This document shows positions 7,112 to 10,610 of a stretch of DNA of 10,610 bases, one piece after another. The notes under the pieces are model-generated. The model was not told where the DNA came from, made no database searches, and saw nothing but the letters and a program-made list of their open reading frames with translations. The position numbers were made by a program, and so were the translations under genes. The stretch's first letter is position 1. Every line of letters starts with the position of its first letter. Source of the stretch: Comamonadaceae bacterium (GTDB lineage: Bacteria; Pseudomonadota; Gammaproteobacteria; Burkholderiales; Burkholderiaceae_C); contig CANJXV010000068.1 in assembly GCA_947478935.1 (NCBI GenBank), positions 1 to 10,610 on the forward strand. Direction: 5' to 3'.

Positions 7112-8707
7112 TCAATACCACTGGTCCGGCATGGACGCTTTGGTACGGTCTATAAAGTCGCGCAGCGCTTCGTCCACCGCTTCGTCCATGGGCGGCACCG
7201 CGTATTCGGCCAGTGATTGTTTCCAGCGCTTGTTGGCGCGCGTGGCCGCGTCGCTTTGGCCCGCTTCGGTCCAGGTCTCAAACGGTGTGTCGTCCGAAAT
7301 ACTGGAATCAAAAAACGCAGTGGTGTAGTTAGCCATGGTGTGCGCGCTGCCCAGGTAATGGCCACCGGGGGTTACGCCCTCGAAAGCGCTCATGGCCAGG
7401 GTGTTTTCGTCAACCGTAACGCCGTTCACATAACTGTGTAGCGCTCCACAAAAGTCGGCGTCCATCATGAATTTTTCATAGCTCATGGACAAGAGCCCGT
7501 CCAAAAATCCGGCCGCATGCAAGATGAAATTAGCACCGCAATGGATGGCCGAGAGCATAGACATCACGCTCTCTTGCATGGCCTGGCCGTCGGGCAGTTT
7601 GGAGGTGGTGAAAGATCCGGCGCAGCGCAGCGGCAAATTCAAGCGGCGCGCCAGCTGGCCCACCACCATAGAGCCTATGGCCGGCTCGGGTGTGCCAAAG
7701 GTGGGCGAGCCCGAACGCAGCGACATACTGGATAAAAAGTTGCCGTAAATCACCGGCGCGCCGGGCCGCTCCAGTTGTGTGAGTGCGCAGCCGACGATGG
7801 TCTCGGCGTGCGCTTGCGCAATTGCACCGGCATTGGTCACGGGCCCCATCGCGCCGCCCAGAATAAAAGGCACGATCACCGCCGCCTGGTTGGCGCGCGC
7901 ATAGGCGCGGGCCGACTTTGTCATCGTGCCGTCCCAGAGCAGGGGCGAGTTCACATTCACATTGCCCAGGACGACGCAGTTTTCATCGACAAATTTTTCG
8001 CCAAACAAAATACGGCTCATGGCAATCGAATCTTCGGCGCGCTGCTCGGAGGTGATGGAGCCCATATAGGCTTTGTCCGAATAGCGCATATGCGCATACA
8101 CCATGTCCAGATGGCGCTTGTTCACCGGCACATCGGTGGGCTCGCACACCGTGCCGCCGCTGTGGTGCAACCAGGGGCTGCTATAGGCCAGCTTGATAAA
8201 GTTTTGAAAGTCTTCGATAGTGCCGTAGCGCCTCCCCCGGTCCAGGTCCATCACAAAGGGCGAGCCATAGGCGGGCGAGAACACAATGTTTTTGCCGCCA
8301 ATGGGCACGCTATGCGCCGGGTTGCGCGCATGCTGGATGAACTGGGCTGGTGCGGTTTTGAGTACCTCTTGCAAATGCCCCGGCTCAAAGCGCACCCGCA
8401 TGCCATCGACCTTGGCGCCGGATTTTTTAAATAGCGCCAGTGCTTCGTCGTCATCGCGGATGTCCAGACCGATTTCGGCCAGGATGCGGTCCGCCGTCGC
8501 TTCGATCTGTAGTAGGCTTTCTTCGCCCAGCACCTCGTAGGTGGGGATGACGCGTTTGATATAGGCCGGACCCGTGGGCCGGGCATTGGGGTCGCGCCGC
8601 TCGCGTCCGCCCACGCGGCGGTTGGCTCGGGCGGGTGCGGGCTCGGACACGCTCGCGGTCGCGGGTTCGCTGATGGGGGCTGGGGCGCTGGCTTCTAGCG
8701 TGTTCAT
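7112..8707 (-). CDS. Trimethylamine methyltransferase (MttB) superfamily protein, non-pyrrolysine
   Basis: A 531-residue TIM-barrel methyltransferase of the MttB family. Characterised relatives move a methyl group from a quaternary or tertiary amine to a corrinoid protein: MttB uses trimethylamine, MtgB glycine betaine, MtpB proline betaine. This copy has no in-frame amber codon, so it belongs to the non-pyrrolysine branch that contains the quaternary-amine enzymes. The N terminus is an Ala/Pro/Ser/Glu-rich stretch (about 1-28), then a basic patch (NRRVGGRERR, 29-38). The core follows from about 50, with FSPAYGSPFVMD (143-154), GTPEPAIGSM (338-347) and SKLPDGQAMQES (369-380), and a C-terminal GGHYLGSAHTMANY (448-461) and FETWTEAG (476-483). 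The start is supported by GGAGA seven bases upstream. It is first in the run with the demethylase-like flavoprotein, suggesting sequential demethylation of one substrate. No corrinoid-binding protein or methyltetrahydrofolate transferase is in the window. The family is certain; the substrate is unknown. Confidence 0.93.
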   Translation of the reverse strand: MNTLEASAPAPISEPATASVSEPAPARANRRVGGRERRDPNARPTGPAYIKRVIPTYEVLGEESLLQIEATADRILAEIGLDIRDDDEALALFKKSGAKVDGMRVRFEPGHLQEVLKTAPAQFIQHARNPAHSVPIGGKNIVFSPAYGSPFVMDLDRGRRYGTIEDFQNFIKLAYSSPWLHHSGGTVCEPTDVPVNKRHLDMVYAHMRYSDKAYMGSITSEQRAEDSIAMSRILFGEKFVDENCVVLGNVNVNSPLLWDGTMTKSARAYARANQAAVIVPFILGGAMGPVTNAGAIAQAHAETIVGCALTQLERPGAPVIYGNFLSSMSLRSGSPTFGTPEPAIGSMVVGQLARRLNLPLRCAGSFTTSKLPDGQAMQESVMSMLSAIHCGANFILHAAGFLDGLLSMSYEKFMMDADFCGALHSYVNGVTVDENTLAMSAFEGVTPGGHYLGSAHTMANYTTAFFDSSISDDTPFETWTEAGQSDAATRANKRWKQSLAEYAVPPMDEAVDEALRDFIDRTKASMPDQWY

Positions 8708-9001
8708 GGTCTTGTCTCCAATTCAGTGCCGTTTGTACGCTGCCTTGTTTTTTTGCAACATGCCGCGAGCGACCTTTGTTGCCGCGCTGGCGTCGCCCAG
8801 CTTGTGCGCTGCACTATAGCGGCGGGCCGGTCAGCGCGGCCTTGGGGTTTGCGCGCTTTGCACGCTATGGCGGTAAAGCCGCTGGCCCAGGGGCGTAGGC
8901 CAAAAGGGCGGGTAGGCGGGGTATCCGGCTTGGGTGCTGGCGCAGGCGCCTTGCCCAGGCCATTGCCCTGTAGGCGCGGCGCAGCCGAGTTACGCTGGCT
9001 A
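8708..9001. other. Intergenic leader between the HerA-like ATPase gene and the MttB-like gene
   Basis: About 290 mostly GC-rich bases. Both flanking genes read on the minus strand, so this should hold the end of the ATPase transcript and the promoter of the methylamine genes. Small dyads occur at 8870-8882 (GCGG, five-base loop, CCGC) and 8939-8950 (GGCGC/GCGCC), neither followed by a T-run, so I do not call a terminator. A minus-strand pair TTGCAA (8758-8753) and TACAAA (8737-8732) is spaced only 15 bases apart and is too weak to call a promoter. Open frames across it have no recognisable protein character. Confidence 0.5.
8715..8719 (-). promoter_or_regulatory. Ribosome binding site (GGAGA) for the MttB-like gene
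   Basis: GGAGA on the minus strand, seven bases before the ATG at 8707. It fixes the start of the gene and shows that the Ala/Pro-rich N-terminal stretch is probably translated. Confidence 0.65.
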
Positions 9002-10546
9002 TCAGCGCCGGCCACCACCCAAGATACTGCCCAGCACCCCCCGGATGATTTGCCGACCCACTTCGCGGCCAATCGAGCTGGCGGCGCTTTTCAGGATTTG
9101 TTCGCCTACGCTGGCTCGGCGCCGTCCGCGTCCGCCGCCCATGAGGTCGCCTAGCTCGTCCAGCATGCCGCGCTCAGGCGGCGCCTCGGGCGGGCTTGGC
9201 GCAGGCGCCGCAGCGCGCGCCTCTTTCTCGGCCTGGGCTTGCGTGGCTGCCTGGCCCTTAAGTTCTTCAAACGCCGAGGCGCGGTCTATGGTTTTGTCGT
9301 AGACGCCCGCGACAATGGACTGCGATTGCAAGTCGGCGCGTTGCGCCGGGCTTATGGGGCCGATCTGGCTGGCCGGTGGTAGTACATAGGCGCGTTCGGT
9401 GGGGCTAGGTCGGCCTTTATCATCCAACAGGCTGACCAGGCCTTCGCCCACACCCAATTCGGTAATGGCGGCGGCCACGTCTAACCCGGCGTTGCCGCGC
9501 ATGGTGTCGGCAGCGGCTTTGACGGCTTTTTGGTCGCGCGGGGTGAAGGCGCGCAGCGCGTGCTGCACCCGGTTGCCCAATTGCGCGAGCACGCTGTCGG
9601 GGATGTCCAGTGGGTTTTGCGTCACGAAAAATACGCCCACGCCTTTGCTGCGTATTAGGCGCACCACCAGCTCGATGCGCTCGATCAGCACCTTAGGCGC
9701 ATCGGCAAACAGCATATGCGCCTCGTCAAAAAAGAACACCAGCTTAGGGCGGTCCAGGTCGCCTACTTCCGGCAGGGTTTCAAATAATTCGCTCAGCATC
9801 CACAACAAAAATATGGCGTAAAGCCGGGGCGCGGCCATGAGCTTTTCAGCGGCTAGGATGTTGACAAAGCCTTTGCCGTTTGCGTCCGTCTGCATAAAGT
9901 CGGTGATGTTGAGCATGGGCTCGCCGAAAAAGTGACTACCGCCCTGGGCCTCGATTTGCATCAAGCCACGTTGGATGGCGCCTATGCTGGCGGCGCTGAT
10001 ATTGCCGTACTCGGTGGTGAAGTCGGACGCGTTATCGCCCACGTGCTGACACATCGCGCGCAGGTCTTTCATGTCCAACAGCATCAGGCCGTCATCGTCA
10101 GCAATCTTGAAGACTAATTGCAGCACACCGGCCTGCGTTTCGTTGAGGTTGAGCATGCGCGCCAGCAACAAGGGGCCCAGGTCGCTGATGGTGGCCCGCA
10201 CCGGGTGGCCTTGCTCGCCGAACATATCCCACAGCGTGGTGGGAAATGCGGTGGGCGCGCTGGGCTCCAGGCCGCGCTCGGCCAGCACTTTGGCGAGCTT
10301 GTCGCCCACTTTGCCCGCTTGCGATATGCCGCTCAGGTCGCCTTTGACGTCCGCCATAAACACCGGCACGCCCAGGCCCGAAAAGCCTTCGGCCAGGGTT
10401 TGCAGGGTGATAGTTTTGCCCGTGCCGGTGGCGCCGGTGATCAGGCCATGGCGGTTGGCTTTGTCGGGGCGCAAAAAACATTGCGCCTGGTTTTTGCCGG
10501 GAGGGCCTTGGGCGATCAGGATGCCGGCGTCGTCAGAGAGGGCCAT
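9002..10546 (-). CDS. HerA-like ATPase, DUF853/YjgR family
   Basis: A 514-residue P-loop ATPase of the HerA/FtsK superfamily, matching the bacterial DUF853 (YjgR) family of about 500 residues, whose cellular role is not established. Walker A is GATGTGKT at 38-45 and Walker B is LVFFFDEAH at 269-277, followed by FFVTQNP (about 311-317), the sensor-like strand. Other family marks are FMADVKGDLSGIS (63-75) and a glycine- and arginine-rich C-terminal end with GREVGRQIIRG and SILGGG. Before that end is an Ala/Pro/Glu-rich, low-complexity stretch (about 430-465). The start at 10546 is chosen because GAGG lies five bases upstream; an in-frame ATG at 10570 would add eight residues. There is no NurA nuclease partner next to it in the window, so archaeal-type end resection is not indicated. 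It appears to stand alone, at least 294 bases from the next gene. Confidence 0.93.
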   Translation of the reverse strand: MALSDDAGILIAQGPPGKNQAQCFLRPDKANRHGLITGATGTGKTITLQTLAEGFSGLGVPVFMADVKGDLSGISQAGKVGDKLAKVLAERGLEPSAPTAFPTTLWDMFGEQGHPVRATISDLGPLLLARMLNLNETQAGVLQLVFKIADDDGLMLLDMKDLRAMCQHVGDNASDFTTEYGNISAASIGAIQRGLMQIEAQGGSHFFGEPMLNITDFMQTDANGKGFVNILAAEKLMAAPRLYAIFLLWMLSELFETLPEVGDLDRPKLVFFFDEAHMLFADAPKVLIERIELVVRLIRSKGVGVFFVTQNPLDIPDSVLAQLGNRVQHALRAFTPRDQKAVKAAADTMRGNAGLDVAAAITELGVGEGLVSLLDDKGRPSPTERAYVLPPASQIGPISPAQRADLQSQSIVAGVYDKTIDRASAFEELKGQAATQAQAEKEARAAAPAPSPPEAPPERGMLDELGDLMGGGRGRRRASVGEQILKSAASSIGREVGRQIIRGVLGSILGGGRR

Positions 10547-10551
10547 GGATA

Positions 10552-10555
10552 CCTC
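10552..10555 (-). promoter_or_regulatory. Ribosome binding site (GAGG) for the HerA-like gene
   Basis: GAGG on the minus strand, five bases before the ATG at 10546; it favours the start MALSDDAGIL over the ATG at 10570. Confidence 0.6.
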
Positions 10556-10604
10556 GAAAAGTACAATCAAAGGCTTAGGTTAACGAATTTTCAAAGGATT
10601 TCGC

Positions 10605-10610
10605 GTGGCA
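10605..10610 (+). CDS. Possible start of a divergent plus-strand gene (GTG, truncated by window end)
   Basis: AAAGGA at 10594-10599 is followed five bases later by GTG GCA, which would begin a protein Met-Ala on the plus strand, divergent from the HerA-like gene. Only two codons are visible, so the product cannot be named and the call rests on the ribosome site alone. Confidence 0.22.

Noticed and set aside
7112..8707. Possible pyrrolysine enzyme
   Set aside because: The frame runs through the family core without an in-frame amber codon, so this is the non-pyrrolysine branch.
8786..8816. tRNA-like D-arm, suggested by a plus-strand reading GVAQLVRC
   Set aside because: That peptide often results from translating tRNA genes, but no T-arm (GGTTCGAATCC-like) or acceptor pairing follows within tRNA distance.
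8939..8950. GGCGC/GCGCC dyad as a terminator for the HerA-like gene
   Set aside because: The loop would be only two bases and no T-run follows on the minus strand.
8726..9154. Plus-strand open frame of 142 codons across the leader and the ATPase 3' end
   Set aside because: No ribosome site, low-complexity Ala/Arg/Gly-rich product, and its second half is antisense to the conserved ATPase C terminus.
9002..10546. HerA-type antiphage or NurA-HerA repair module
   Set aside because: The protein matches the solitary DUF853/YjgR family, and no nuclease, SIR2 or other defence partner lies beside it in the window.

Overview
The window looks like a chromosomal segment from a betaproteobacterium, most likely Burkholderiales and possibly Comamonadaceae. 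That placement rests on the moderately high G+C, the gene content and the general look of the proteins; there is no rRNA or other marker gene, so it is an inference. I see no mobile element, tRNA, rRNA or CRISPR array.

Layout. (1) At 1-1847 on the plus strand lies the end of an Entner-Doudoroff operon: the C-terminal two thirds of phosphogluconate dehydratase (edd), then KDPG/KHG aldolase (eda). Together they convert 6-phosphogluconate to pyruvate and glyceraldehyde-3-phosphate. (2) At 1848-2251 is an AT-richer gap with a perfect 14-bp palindrome and several ATTGC/GCAAT words. (3) At 2252-4341 on the plus strand is a tightly coupled pair: a YHYH-domain lipoprotein, and a HupE/UreJ-like membrane protein whose TTG start overlaps the lipoprotein stop. 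The second protein carries a textbook EF-hand loop in its extracytoplasmic part. This pair probably handles a metal or ligand at the cell envelope, but its substrate is unknown. (4) At 4413-8707 on the minus strand is a three-gene run, transcribed from high to low coordinates: a non-pyrrolysine trimethylamine methyltransferase (MttB) superfamily protein, a 682-residue TMADH/dienoyl-CoA-reductase-type flavoprotein resembling dimethylglycine/N-methylproline demethylases, and a YdeI/DUF1801 protein. (5) At 9002-10546 on the minus strand is a HerA-like ATPase of the DUF853/YjgR type. (6) A plus-strand gene may begin at the last bases of the window.

The part most worth following is the MttB-like/flavoprotein pair. 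It suggests stepwise demethylation of a quaternary amine such as glycine betaine or proline betaine: a corrinoid-type methyl transfer first, then oxidative removal of a further N-methyl group. The corrinoid protein expected by the known MttB mechanism is not in the window. The flavoprotein has lost one of the four cysteines that hold the 4Fe-4S cluster in trimethylamine dehydrogenase. The second interesting unit is the YHYH/HupE-like pair.
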